A stretch of DNA of 64,000 nt, from the NCBI GenBank assembly GCA_017644185.1, contig JAEPMA010000002.1, positions 186,001 to 250,000 on the forward strand, in the 5' to 3' direction. This document shows, one piece after another, positions 23,515 through 32,376 of this stretch. The notes under the pieces are model-generated. The model did not search any database, was not told the DNA's origin, and saw only the letters and a program-made list of their open reading frames with translations. The DNA comes from Rhodospirillales bacterium. Its GTDB lineage: Bacteria > Pseudomonadota > Alphaproteobacteria > Rhodospirillales > Casp-alpha2. Position 1 is the stretch's first letter. Every line of letters begins with the position of its first letter. The position numbers were made by a program, and so were the translations under genes.

Positions 23515-26400
23515 TCAGGCCGTTTTCACGCGGCAGAGCGTGACTTTGGTTTCCTGCATGTTGGTCACCGAGTCATAGCCGTAGGTGCCGCACATGTTGG
23601 ACGCTTCGCCCAACACATACGGATCCGCGCCTTCCGGATACTTGTTCCGGAGCGACTCACCCATCCAATGCCCACCGAAGTGGAACGGCATGAACACAAC
23701 CCCAGGTGCCACACGCTCGGTCACGAGCGCCTTCACCTTGGCGCGGCCACCTTCGGGGCTTTCGACCCACATCATGGCCCCGTCCTTGATGCCGGTGTTA
23801 TTGGCATCGATCGGGTTGATTTCGCAGAACATGTCCTGCTGCAGTTCAGCCAGCCACGGGTTGGACCGGGACTCGTCACCGCCACCTTCGTATTCCACAA
23901 GACGGCCCGACGTCAGAATGATCGGGAAGTCTTTGGAGAAGTCCTGCTTCTGGATCGAAGCATACTTGGTCGGCAGACGGTACATCTGACGATCCGAGTA
24001 CGTTTCGTACTGCGGCAGGAGGTCGCGACGCGGCGTGTACAGCGGTTCGCGGTGCAGCGGCACCGGATCCGGGAACGTCCACACCACGGTACGCGCCTTG
24101 GCGTTACCGAACGGCGCACAACCGTGCTTGATGGCGACACGCTGGATACCGCCGGAAAGGTCGGTTTTCCAGTTGGTCTTGTCGCCGGCGATCTTTTCGA
24201 TCGTCGCACGCTCGTCGTCGGTCAGGTCCGCGTCCCAGCCAAGCTTCTTGAGCATGGCCATGGTGAACTCGGGGTGACCGTCCTTCAGCTCGTTCCCAAC
24301 CGGGTAGGAGCCTTCGGCGAGCAGGTTGGAGCCATTGCGTTCCACCCCGAAACGGGCGCGGAAGTTGAGGCCGCCTTCGGCAACCGGTTTCGACGGATCG
24401 TAAAGAACCGGCGTGCCTGGGTGCTTCATGTCGGCAGTGCCCCAGCACGGCCACGGCAGACCGTAGTAGTCGCCGCTGACAGGACCGCCCTTCGCCAGAA
24501 GCGTGGTCTTGTCGAATGTCGCCTGGTTCGCCATGTGCGCTTTCATACGCTCCGGCGACTGACCGGTGTAGCCGATCGTCCACATACCCTTGTTGAATTC
24601 GCGGGTGACGGACTCGATATTCGGCTCTTCACGGCCATCGGCGATCTTGTCCATTTCGATATTCTTGAAGAACTTGTCGGCCCAGCCGAACTTCTTCGCA
24701 AACATCGCCATGATTTCATGGTCGGTGCGCGATTCGAACACCGGATCCACGACCTTGTCACGCCACTGCAGAGAGCGGTTCGACGCCGTCACGGAGCCGC
24801 GGGTTTCGAACTGCGTCGCGGCCGGCAGCACGTAGATACCGTCCTGACGGTCCGGAATGACGGCGGCGAACGTCGGCACCGGATCGATGATGACCATCAA
24901 ATCCAGCTTTTCCATCGCTTTCTTCATTTCCGGCAGACGGGTCTGCGAATTGACCGCGTGCCCCCAGTAAACCATAGCCCGGAGGTTGTCCGGCTGGTCC
25001 ATGTTGGCCTTGTCTTCGAGCACACCGTCAATCCAGCGCGACACCGGGATACCCGAGGAGTTCATGAACTTCTCTTCCTGGAACTGCCCCTTGAGGAAGT
25101 CGTAGTCGACATCCCAGACACGAGCCCAGTGCTTCCAAGACCCCTTGGCGAGACCGTAGTAACCCGGGAGCGAGTGCGACAGGATGCAGAAGTCGGTCGC
25201 ACCCTGCACGTTGTCGTGGCCGCGGAAGATATTCGCGCCGCCACCTTGCGTGCCGATGTTACCGAGCGCCAGCATCAGGATGCAGTACGCGCGCGTATTG
25301 TTGTTACCGTTGGTGTGCTGCGTCCCACCCATGCACCAGACGATGGTACCCGGACGGTTGTTGGCCAGTGTCCGCGCGACGCGACGGAGTTGCGAACCCG
25401 GCACCCCGGTCACACGCTCGGTCTCTTCGGGCGTCCACTTCTTCACCTCGGCGCGGATCTGATCCATGCCCCAGACACGCTGCTTGATGTATTCCTTGTC
25501 TTCCCATCCGTTTTCGAAGATGTGGTACAGGATACCCCAGATCAGCGCGACGTCGGTGCCAGGACGGAACCGGACGAACTCATCGGCATGGGCCGCGGTC
25601 CGCGAAAAGCGCGGGTCGCACACGATGAGGGCGGCATTGTTCTGCTCTTTCGCCTTCAGAATGTGCTGCACGGCGACCGGGTGCGCCTCGGCCGGGTTAG
25701 ACCCGATGAGGAACATGGCCTTTGAGTTGTGCATGTCGTTGTAGCTGTTCGTCATCGCACCATAGCCCCAGGTGTTGGCAACACCGGCGACCGTGGTCGA
25801 GTGACAGATACGAGCCTGGTGGTCACCGTTGTTGGTGCCCCAGAACGCGTAAAACTTACGGAACAGGTACGACTGCTCGTTGTTGAACTTGGCGGAACCC
25901 AGCCAGTAAACGGAATCGGGGCCGGAGGTCTTGCGGATCTCCAGCATCTTGTCGCCGATTTCGTTGATGGCGTCGTCCCAGCTGATCTTCTGCCATTTAC
26001 CGCCCGACAACTTCATCGGATATTTCAAGCGGCGATCGCCGTGGGCGTGGTGACGCACCGATGCACCCTTGGCACAGTGAGAACCAAGGTTGAACGGGCT
26101 GTCGAAACCAGGCTCCTGGCCGACCCACGCACCGTTGGATACCTCGGCGATAACCGTGCAGCCGACGGAGCAATGCGTGCAGACAGACTTGATCTGTTGA
26201 ATGTTACCGGCAGCAGCGGATGCCGCTTCGGCTTTCTTGACCATCCCGGCCGGCAGGCTTGATGCCAGCGCGATACCGCCGGCGGTCACCCCTGAACGTT
26301 TCAGGAAGGTCCGGCGGTCCATCGAACCGCCAACGACTCCGGCTAGCGCCTTCGTCAAACGGGGGCGTCCCGCAACCCCGTTGCTCTTCTTGGTGAGCAT
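23515..26400 (-). CDS. fdhA: Formate dehydrogenase alpha (catalytic) subunit, Cys form, Tat-exported
   Basis: The 961-residue catalytic subunit oxidises formate at a bis-MGD Mo or W centre. A Tat signal MDRRTFLKRSGVTAGG begins near residue 27, after an unusual basic leader. The N-terminal [4Fe-4S] motif is CTHCSVGCTVIAEV...HCAKGA. The metal ligand is Cys199 in HQARICHSTTVAG, where E. coli FdnG has selenocysteine. The C-terminal MGD-binding domain includes ILTSGRLVEYEGGG. GGGAGATAATTAA precedes the ATG. With the tungstate transporter nearby, tungsten is a plausible metal, but the sequence cannot prove it. Confidence 0.95.
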   Translation of the reverse strand: MLTKKSNGVAGRPRLTKALAGVVGGSMDRRTFLKRSGVTAGGIALASSLPAGMVKKAEAASAAAGNIQQIKSVCTHCSVGCTVIAEVSNGAWVGQEPGFDSPFNLGSHCAKGASVRHHAHGDRRLKYPMKLSGGKWQKISWDDAINEIGDKMLEIRKTSGPDSVYWLGSAKFNNEQSYLFRKFYAFWGTNNGDHQARICHSTTVAGVANTWGYGAMTNSYNDMHNSKAMFLIGSNPAEAHPVAVQHILKAKEQNNAALIVCDPRFSRTAAHADEFVRFRPGTDVALIWGILYHIFENGWEDKEYIKQRVWGMDQIRAEVKKWTPEETERVTGVPGSQLRRVARTLANNRPGTIVWCMGGTQHTNGNNNTRAYCILMLALGNIGTQGGGANIFRGHDNVQGATDFCILSHSLPGYYGLAKGSWKHWARVWDVDYDFLKGQFQEEKFMNSSGIPVSRWIDGVLEDKANMDQPDNLRAMVYWGHAVNSQTRLPEMKKAMEKLDLMVIIDPVPTFAAVIPDRQDGIYVLPAATQFETRGSVTASNRSLQWRDKVVDPVFESRTDHEIMAMFAKKFGWADKFFKNIEMDKIADGREEPNIESVTREFNKGMWTIGYTGQSPERMKAHMANQATFDKTTLLAKGGPVSGDYYGLPWPCWGTADMKHPGTPVLYDPSKPVAEGGLNFRARFGVERNGSNLLAEGSYPVGNELKDGHPEFTMAMLKKLGWDADLTDDERATIEKIAGDKTNWKTDLSGGIQRVAIKHGCAPFGNAKARTVVWTFPDPVPLHREPLYTPRRDLLPQYETYSDRQMYRLPTKYASIQKQDFSKDFPIILTSGRLVEYEGGGDESRSNPWLAELQQDMFCEINPIDANNTGIKDGAMMWVESPEGGRAKVKALVTERVAPGVVFMPFHFGGHWMGESLRNKYPEGADPYVLGEASNMCGTYGYDSVTNMQETKVTLCRVKTA

Positions 26401-26450
26401 TTAATTATCTCCCAATTTTGACCTTGTTAATGAAAGTCACGAAGCACAGC

Positions 26451-26648
26451 CTAAAACCGGCTGAGCTCGTAATACTTCATGACATGCTCGGTTTCCCGGT
26501 AACCGCTCGTCTTGCGGTCCTCGGGCAACGCCGCTTGCGCCTCGTTTCCTGAGAGGGCGGCCGTGGCGATACCGGCAACACCGGCAACACCCGCTCCCTT
26601 CAGAAAGTCTCGGCGGGCCAGCGAGTCCGATTTCTCGGTCTTCTTCAT
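26451..26648 (-). CDS. Small Tat-signal protein of formate dehydrogenase operons
   Basis: A 65-residue protein: MKKTEKSDSLARRDFLKGAG carries a twin-arginine RRDFLK motif, then a hydrophobic stretch to AQAALPED, then about 27 residues with SGYRETEHVMKYYELSRF. This type of tiny Tat protein is common just upstream of fdhA-type genes and may be an additional small subunit or assembly partner. The ATG follows GGGAGACAGCA. It lies 50 bases before fdhA. Confidence 0.78.
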   Translation of the reverse strand: MKKTEKSDSLARRDFLKGAGVAGVAGIATAALSGNEAQAALPEDRKTSGYRETEHVMKYYELSRF

Positions 26649-26819
26649 TGCTGTCTCCCAATTGTTGACACGTACGTGTTGACCATCACTGGTCAATTTC
26701 GGCCACCATGGCCATTCTTACTGGACCCGGCGCACACTCCCGAATGGCAAGCGCGTAACCGTTCCTCGTTGTGGCGGAGCTTCCTTCTCCCGAAAGCCTC
26801 ACCGCATCAGTCCGGCGGC

Positions 26820-27464
26820 CTATGCCGCCATTTCGTAAACCTCGCGCTCGATCTCCATGAACAAGCGGCCGATGGTGCCCACCGGCATATAGAGCGCGGC
26901 TGCCTGGGCACCTTCGAGGTCTTCAAATAGTTTTCCGGCCCATGGAGCCAGGTGCTTGTCGTAGAAAGCCTTTGCCTCAGACGACCCCACGTCGCCGCCA
27001 AGGGCGCCGGTTAGAAGGCCGTGCATCATCTCGCAAAGGCTGGCGATATGGTCTTCCGGTTCGCCCGTTCCGTCCGCGGCGGCGATACCAAGCCGCGCCA
27101 TGTCCTCGCGCAATTCTGCCAGGGGTTTGTCGTAGACGAGCCCGGTCAGATAGAGCGATGCATACGGCGATATTTCGCCACCCGCGCCGACCCCGTAAAA
27201 CAGTTCCGTAAATTCCTCTTCTGCCTTGGCGCGCGGTGTGCGGACACACAGCTTGCCGAACGAGGCAATCGCCTCGCCTAGCGGCGTACCATCATCATGT
27301 TTCGCGAGAGCGCGCATGGTCTCGAGGGTGTCTTCATCCATCGGCTTGGCGAGAACACGCGCCAACAGGCCATAAAAATTGGCACGCATCATGTCGTCCG
27401 ACATCACGTCTGAGGACTCACTACTGCTCGGGTTGGTTTGGTTGTCGCCCATGGACGTCGCCAC
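26820..27464 (-). CDS. TorD/DmsD-type molecular chaperone for formate dehydrogenase
   Basis: The 214-residue soluble helical protein belongs to the TorD family of chaperones that bind Tat signal peptides of molybdoenzymes and help cofactor insertion. Evidence: FYGLLARVLAKP near the N-terminus, EEFTELFYGVGAGGEISPYA, EDHIASLCEMMHGLL and the late FYDKHLAPWAGKLFEDLE. GTG 27464 is chosen because AAGGGAGACGCA precedes it. It is the first gene of the operon that continues into the small Tat protein and fdhA. Confidence 0.88.
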   Translation of the reverse strand: MATSMGDNQTNPSSSESSDVMSDDMMRANFYGLLARVLAKPMDEDTLETMRALAKHDDGTPLGEAIASFGKLCVRTPRAKAEEEFTELFYGVGAGGEISPYASLYLTGLVYDKPLAELREDMARLGIAAADGTGEPEDHIASLCEMMHGLLTGALGGDVGSSEAKAFYDKHLAPWAGKLFEDLEGAQAAALYMPVGTIGRLFMEIEREVYEMAA

Positions 27465-27562
27465 TGCGTCTCCCTTGCGTGTCTCCCAGTCGGAATACCC
27501 TATCATCCGACTCAGTTATTCATTGCTTGGCGCGTTCGCTCTCACTCGGATGCGCAATGTGA

Positions 27563-27592
27563 ATTATCCTGCTTTAGAGCCATTCAAGTCAA
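27563..27592 (-). promoter_or_regulatory. Probable sigma-70 promoter of the fdh operon
   Basis: On the minus strand TTGACT (27592-27587) and GATAAT (27568-27563) are separated by 18 bases, about 100 bases before the TorD-like start. The 223-base gap around it (27465-27687) is AT-rich compared with the flanking genes and holds no gene. Confidence 0.5.
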
Positions 27593-27687
27593 CGGAATTA
27601 TCGAATTCCGCGTACCGCACTGCAGCAAATCTCACGCAATTTCAGTATCTTAGGGAGACACCGAGCAATCTTGTTTTAGAATATTTT

Positions 27688-28548
27688 TCAATCATCGAGA
27701 GTGTCTTTTTTGTGCGTTTTTGTGCTTTCTTTTTCTTCAAGGGAAGATTCAACACATTCCTCACTCTTGCGCTCGGGATTTTTGGAATCGTCCGCTTCAG
27801 GTAGCACCGGCACGGGTTCGTTTTCTGAAGAGTCTACAGGGTCGACGTTCTCACCCTCGACCAGTTCTTGGTCCGTCGGCTCTTCATCACCGAACGCACG
27901 CCGTGCTCGTTCGGGGGTCATATCGCGAAGTTCCTGATCGGTGAGGTGTCCACGGCCGACTTTGTAGGCGCCGGTCATCTCGTCAATGATCTTGTGAACG
28001 ACATTGAAGTCCTGGTCATAGTCGTTCAGGCCGTCGCGGAAATTGAAAAACGGGTTGAGCCGCCAAAGTAACCTTAACGCCCGGCGTTTCATGAATTCGG
28101 GCACGCCGTCTCGCAAAAACGGTGAAAAATCCGAGTCCTTGTCGAGCGTTTCTAGCGGCGGCAGCTCCGCAACGACCTCACGTTCTTCCTCGCTCAATTC
28201 CTCTTCTTCGATACCGGCGAACAGGTCTTCGTTCTCAAGCACGGTCGCCGCATCAGAGACGGCTTCGCCATCGCCACCCACAACATCACCATCGTCATCC
28301 GTATCGACGTAACCGACGCCACGGGTAAATCGGTCGTCATCGTCTTCCGGGGCGGGAGCGAGCGGCGCCATCGCCGGCACAAAGCTGCGCACACGCCTTC
28401 CGCCCGGTAGCCCGGCAAATTCGTCGGGCGGCTCGGCCCGGGCGCTGTCCTCCCGCAATTTATCGGTTTCAACCTGCGCCTCTTCGCGAGCGTCCGCACC
28501 ACCTTTCGATTTCAGGCGCGACCAGCGGCTCAAACGGCCTTCAGCCAT
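27688..28548 (-). CDS. DUF3306 protein of formate dehydrogenase clusters
   Basis: The 286-residue protein starts MAEGRLSRWSRLKS, typical of DUF3306. A central region reads FSPFLRDGVPEFMKRRALRL, followed by LWRLNPFFNFRDGLNDYDQDF, the family core. The N- and C-terminal parts are acidic and low-complexity. DUF3305 and DUF3306 proteins accompany formate dehydrogenases in many proteobacteria; their function is unproven and probably concerns maturation. CGGAGG before the ATG overlaps the end of the MobA-DUF3305 gene, so translation is likely coupled. Confidence 0.85.
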   Translation of the reverse strand: MAEGRLSRWSRLKSKGGADAREEAQVETDKLREDSARAEPPDEFAGLPGGRRVRSFVPAMAPLAPAPEDDDDRFTRGVGYVDTDDDGDVVGGDGEAVSDAATVLENEDLFAGIEEEELSEEEREVVAELPPLETLDKDSDFSPFLRDGVPEFMKRRALRLLWRLNPFFNFRDGLNDYDQDFNVVHKIIDEMTGAYKVGRGHLTDQELRDMTPERARRAFGDEEPTDQELVEGENVDPVDSSENEPVPVLPEADDSKNPERKSEECVESSLEEKESTKTHKKDTLDD

Positions 28549-28549
28549 C

Positions 28550-29695
28550 TCAACCTCCGTGGCGCGGGCGCATGAAATCGCCCTTGCGCGGATCGTAGGA
28601 TTTGCGTTTCCGTTTCTTGAACGGCACGTCCTTGTGATGGGTATCGCAGAACGTCTTGATCCATGCCGCGACCTCCGGCGGCATCATGACCCCCTCGACC
28701 ATCTGATCGCTATCCTCGGTATAACTCTCCGCCTCGAACGGGCACGCGGTCACCATGTGCACCAGCATCTCCGGGTCATCGGCTTCCTCGCCCGGCGAGA
28801 GCACGATGTAGATATGCGGCGGGTCGTTGGACAAGTTGACGCGGTAGCCCTCCGTCTCTCCCCGGAACAACTCGAGCGGCAACGTCGCGGCATGAAAATG
28901 GGCCCAACCATCGCCCTCGCGCAGCATGGTCCACTCGCCGTGCGGGTCCTTCGGCGGCGCCCCTTGAAACACCGCGATCGGCTGATAGGTGTGATCGGTC
29001 CAACGGTTGTCGCTGTCACGCCGTTCGATCACGACCCCAAGATCGAGAGTCTCGTGGATGTCGGGAGCTGCCGCTTTCTCGATCTCAAGCAGCCCTTTCG
29101 CTTCTTCAAGGTTTTCCGGGCGGTTAACGTTGAAGAACGGGTCGACGGGCTCGGCCTCGAACGGGACGTGGACGATACCGTATCGTTCGGTCCAGGCGTC
29201 GATCTTGCGCATTTCTTCGTCGACCATCGCACGGCGCAGTTCGTCCCTGAGCGCCACCGGCCAGATCCCGAAAACCGGGTGCGTCCGGTCACCCGTGATG
29301 GCGCAGGCCAGGCGCGCATCGGTGCCGTCGACGGCGGTCAGGAGTCTGGCCACCAGATCGCGCGGCAGGAAGGGTGCATCGGTCGCGAAGCTGACAACGT
29401 ATTCGGCATCCGGGACGTTCTCGGCGGCCCAGTCGAGCGCGGTCAGAATACCGGCGAGCGGCCCCTGATGGCCGTCGATCACATCGGCGACGACGGGCAG
29501 GCTATACGGCGCAAAGCGTCCCGGGTCGCCGTTTGCATTCAAGATAAGGTGATGCACCTGGGGTTTGGCCCGGTCGATGACATGATCAAGGATCGGCTTA
29601 CCCCCGAGCTCTCTCATGGGCTTGTCACCACCGCCCATGCGCCGCGCCAGGCCGCCCGCGAGCAACACGCCGACAATGGGTTTGGCGCCGCTCAT
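28550..29695 (-). CDS. Fusion of MobA-type guanylyltransferase and DUF3305
   Basis: Residues 1 to about 200 match MobA, which adds GMP to molybdopterin: GVLLAGGLARRMGGGDKPM, VVADVIDGHQGPLAGIL and VVSFATDAPFLPRDLV. Residues from about 215 to 381 match DUF3305: LGVVIERRDSDNRWTDHTYQ, LPLELFRGETEGYRVNLS, VEGVMMPPEVAAW. These are usually separate proteins, though neighbours in fdh loci. The ATG overlaps the fdhD stop (ATGA). The fusion suggests MGD synthesis is tied physically to formate dehydrogenase maturation. Confidence 0.88.
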   Translation of the reverse strand: MSGAKPIVGVLLAGGLARRMGGGDKPMRELGGKPILDHVIDRAKPQVHHLILNANGDPGRFAPYSLPVVADVIDGHQGPLAGILTALDWAAENVPDAEYVVSFATDAPFLPRDLVARLLTAVDGTDARLACAITGDRTHPVFGIWPVALRDELRRAMVDEEMRKIDAWTERYGIVHVPFEAEPVDPFFNVNRPENLEEAKGLLEIEKAAAPDIHETLDLGVVIERRDSDNRWTDHTYQPIAVFQGAPPKDPHGEWTMLREGDGWAHFHAATLPLELFRGETEGYRVNLSNDPPHIYIVLSPGEEADDPEMLVHMVTACPFEAESYTEDSDQMVEGVMMPPEVAAWIKTFCDTHHKDVPFKKRKRKSYDPRKGDFMRPRHGG

Positions 29696-30594
29696 TCCGC
29701 CGCCGCCCCCTTGCGGTTCATCCCCTTCGGCTCGTCCTCGATCTGATCGGTTTCGATATCGAACTCGATGCGCTGCTCACCGGCGAGCGCCATGAAACGT
29801 TTGCCCCGCGCCCGGCCGATCAGCGTCAGGCCCACCTGGCGCGCGAGTTCGACACCCCAGGCGGTAAAGCCCGAGCGCGAACAGAGGATCGGGATACCCA
29901 TCTGCACCGTCTTGATCACCATCTCGGAGGTCAGCCGGCCGGTGGTATAAAAGATTTTGTCCTCGCCCGAAATCCCGTTCAGGAACATGTATCCCGCGAT
30001 CTTGTCGACGGCATTGTGCCGGCCAACATCTTCCATATAAATCAATGGCTTATCTTCGTGACAGAGGACACACCCGTGGATCGCCCCGGCCTCCAGATAG
30101 AGGCTGGGCGTGGTGTTGATTTTCTTCGTCAGTTGATAGAGCCAGGACGTTTTCAAGACGGCGTCCGGGTTCAGTTTCGCGGTCTCGAACTTCTCCATCA
30201 CGTCGCCGAAAACGGTGCCCTGCGCACATCCGGACGTGAGGGTTTTCTTCTTCAGTTTCTCTTCGTAATCGGTTTCGCGCCGGGTGCGGACGACGACGGT
30301 TTCGATCTCTTCGTCATAGTCGATCGCGGTGACTTCGTCGTCCGAGCGCAGCATGTTCTGGTTCAGGAGATAGCCGACGGCGAGCACGTCCGGATGATCG
30401 CAGATGGTCATCATCGTGACGATCTCGCGGCCATTCAAAAACAGGGTCAACGGGCGCTCTACGGTGACCGAGGTCTCGACCGGATTGCCGTCCTGATCGA
30501 TCCCCGAAACACGCTCGGTGAGCTTCGGGTCCGACGGGTCGGGGCGGACCAGAAAGTCGTTCGTGAAGGATGTGTCGTCGCCTGGACGGGTCAC
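29692..30594 (-). CDS. fdhD: Formate dehydrogenase accessory sulfurtransferase FdhD
   Basis: The 300-residue protein is FdhD, which transfers sulfur from IscS to the bis-MGD cofactor of formate dehydrogenase. Supporting stretches are VERPLTLFLNGREIVTMMTI, DHPDVLAVGYLLNQNML, MEDVGRHNAVDKIAGYMF and YTTGRLTSEMVIKTVQMGIP. Where E. coli FdhD has a CxxC pair, this one reads TLTSGCAQGTVFGD, with one Cys. GTG 30594 follows GGGAGGAGAGTTGAG. It is the promoter-proximal gene of the fdhD, mobA-DUF3305, DUF3306 set. Confidence 0.93.
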   Translation of the reverse strand: MTRPGDDTSFTNDFLVRPDPSDPKLTERVSGIDQDGNPVETSVTVERPLTLFLNGREIVTMMTICDHPDVLAVGYLLNQNMLRSDDEVTAIDYDEEIETVVVRTRRETDYEEKLKKKTLTSGCAQGTVFGDVMEKFETAKLNPDAVLKTSWLYQLTKKINTTPSLYLEAGAIHGCVLCHEDKPLIYMEDVGRHNAVDKIAGYMFLNGISGEDKIFYTTGRLTSEMVIKTVQMGIPILCSRSGFTAWGVELARQVGLTLIGRARGKRFMALAGEQRIEFDIETDQIEDEPKGMNRKGAAAE

Positions 30595-30745
30595 CTCAAC
30601 TCTCCTCCCTTGTGTGCCGGGTTGGTATGCCTAACACCATCATCCGGTTCTTATTTCGGTATCCGGATCATCTTGGGCAAGGGGGCGGATTTCAAGAACC
30701 GATTGCGAATGCCCAACCACGCTTACGTGACACCCCCCTGGAACC

Positions 30746-30770
30746 TGCATATTTCTGCATTGATATGCAT
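30746..30770. promoter_or_regulatory. Three TGCAT boxes spaced 10 bp, candidate operator for fdhD and tup
   Basis: TGCAT occurs at 30746, 30756 and 30766, one helical turn apart, in AT-rich sequence within the 265-base gap between divergent fdhD and tupB. The inverted pair GCATAT/ATATGC (30747/30763) overlaps them. A second inverted repeat, CGGTTCTT (30645) and AAGAACCG (30694), lies closer to fdhD. Confidence 0.5.
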
Positions 30771-30859
30771 ATTTTCCCAAGTTAGGCTCCGCCGTTAACG
30801 AAATTAGGGCGAATTAGACCCTGATCGCACGTTTGGGCGGTAAACAGGCGGCATACCGA

Positions 30860-31564
30860 ATGACCGACATTTCCGAAGCCTTCGTGACGGCGTTGCACCT
30901 GCTTGTATCGTTCGACCCGAACCTGATCGAAATCGTAGGTCTGTCGTTGCGCGTCTCATTGTCGGCAGTCGCCCTCGCGGTATTGATCGGCCTGCCCGTC
31001 GGCGCCGCCCTGGCGCTGTTCAAGTTTCCTGGAAAGAACGCCATCGTCGTCTTCGTGAATGCGCTGATGGGGCTGCCGCCCGTGGTGGTCGGCTTGGTCG
31101 TATATCTGATGCTCTCGCGCGCCGGCCCGCTGGGGGTGTTCGGCCTGTTGTTCACACCCGGCGCGATGATCGCGGCGCAGGCGATCCTGGTCACACCGAT
31201 CGTCGCCGCGTTAACGAGACAAGTCGTCGCCGATCTTTGGGTCGAGTATTCGGAGCAGATGCGTTCGATGGGCGCCGGTCCGGTAAGTGCGATTCCCGCT
31301 TTATTGTATGACGCGCGCTTCACCCTGGTGACGGCGATCCTCGCCGGCTTCGGCCGGGCGTCGGCGGAAGTCGGCGCGGTGATGATCGTCGGCGGCAACA
31401 TCGATCATGTGACGCGCGTCATGACAACGGCGATCGCGCTTGAGGTGTCGAAGGGCGACCTCGCCCTCGCGCTCGGTCTCGGCATCGTGCTGATTACGAT
31501 CTCGCTCGGGATCAACGCCGCGACGTATACGGTCAAGCAACGCGCCGAGGCGGTATGGACATGA
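30860..31564 (+). CDS. tupB: Tungstate ABC transporter permease TupB
   Basis: The 234-residue inner-membrane permease has several hydrophobic segments and the TupB/ModB-like EAA-loop region MRSMGAGPVSAIPALLYDAR, then AGFGRASAEVGAVMIVGGNI. ATG 30860 is preferred over a TTG at 30833; GGCGG lies upstream. Its stop TGA overlaps an ATG of the ATPase gene. Order permease, ATPase, binding protein, together with the fdh neighbours, points to tungstate uptake for formate dehydrogenase. Confidence 0.88.
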   Translation: MTDISEAFVTALHLLVSFDPNLIEIVGLSLRVSLSAVALAVLIGLPVGAALALFKFPGKNAIVVFVNALMGLPPVVVGLVVYLMLSRAGPLGVFGLLFTPGAMIAAQAILVTPIVAALTRQVVADLWVEYSEQMRSMGAGPVSAIPALLYDARFTLVTAILAGFGRASAEVGAVMIVGGNIDHVTRVMTTAIALEVSKGDLALALGLGIVLITISLGINAATYTVKQRAEAVWT

Positions 31565-32337
31565 ACGACGCCACGCCACGTGCGACGACCGCGGATGCGT
31601 CGATGAGCAGGACCGCACGCGCGTCGATCATGCCGCTCCGGGTTGAGGATGTCTCCTTCGACGCCGGCGGCAAACGCCTCGTCGATCATGTCTCGTTCGA
31701 ACTCGCGGCAGGCCCCCGGACCTTCATCCTCGGCCCGAACGGCGCCGGCAAGTCTTTGACGCTGCGGCTTTGTCACGGCCTTCTGACCCCCAGCACCGGG
31801 CGCGTCGTCTGGGAGGGCGCATCCCCGAACGAAGATCCCTTGAAGCGCCAGGCGATGGTGTTCCAGCGGCCGGTATTGTTGAGGCGCACCGTCGCCCAGA
31901 ACATCGATTACGCCCTCAAGCTTCACAACGTGCCACCCGCCGACCGGCCCGGGGTGGTCGATGACGTGCTCAACCGCACCGGCCTCGCGCGCTTCGCCAA
32001 ATCGCCGGCCCGGCACCTGTCCGGTGGCGAGCAGCAGAAGCTGGCCCTCGCCCGCGCCTGGGCGACGAAACCGGAAGTGCTCTTTCTCGACGAGCCGACA
32101 GCATCGCTCGACCCCGCCGCGACCCATGCCGTCGAGAACATCATCGACACCATGCATGGCGAAGGCACACGCATCGTCATGACGACCCACGACCTCGCGC
32201 AGGCGAAACGCCACGCCGACGAGGTCATATTCATCTATGCAGGCCGAGTTCTGGAAAAAACACCCGCCGACGAATTCTTCAGTTCCCCGCGAAGCGGCGA
32301 AGCCGCCGCGTTCCTGGAAGGGGAACTGAGGTGGTAG
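31555..32337 (+). CDS. tupC: Tungstate ABC transporter ATPase TupC
   Basis: The 260-residue ABC ATPase has Walker A LGPNGAGKSLTLRLC, Q-loop VFQRPVLL, signature LSGGEQQKLALARA, Walker B VLFLDEPTASLDP and switch His in MTTHD. The N-terminal 25 residues are a loosely conserved leader; ATG 31561, which overlaps the tupB stop as ATGA, is an equally good start. Tup ATPases are short and lack the C-terminal TOBE domain of ModC, as here. Confidence 0.9.
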   Translation: MDMNDATPRATTADASMSRTARASIMPLRVEDVSFDAGGKRLVDHVSFELAAGPRTFILGPNGAGKSLTLRLCHGLLTPSTGRVVWEGASPNEDPLKRQAMVFQRPVLLRRTVAQNIDYALKLHNVPPADRPGVVDDVLNRTGLARFAKSPARHLSGGEQQKLALARAWATKPEVLFLDEPTASLDPAATHAVENIIDTMHGEGTRIVMTTHDLAQAKRHADEVIFIYAGRVLEKTPADEFFSSPRSGEAAAFLEGELRW

Positions 32338-32376
32338 CCGCCAAACGTGAACGACGAACAACAAGGGAGATTTAGA

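Noticed and set aside
23248-25725. Very long open frame on + opposite fdhA
   Set aside because: It is the antisense of a clear catalytic subunit in a GC-rich genome, has no recognisable domain, and starts without a ribosome site.
25801-25812. Selenocysteine at the FdhA active site
   Set aside because: The codon is TGT (Cys199), not TGA, and no in-frame TGA is present.
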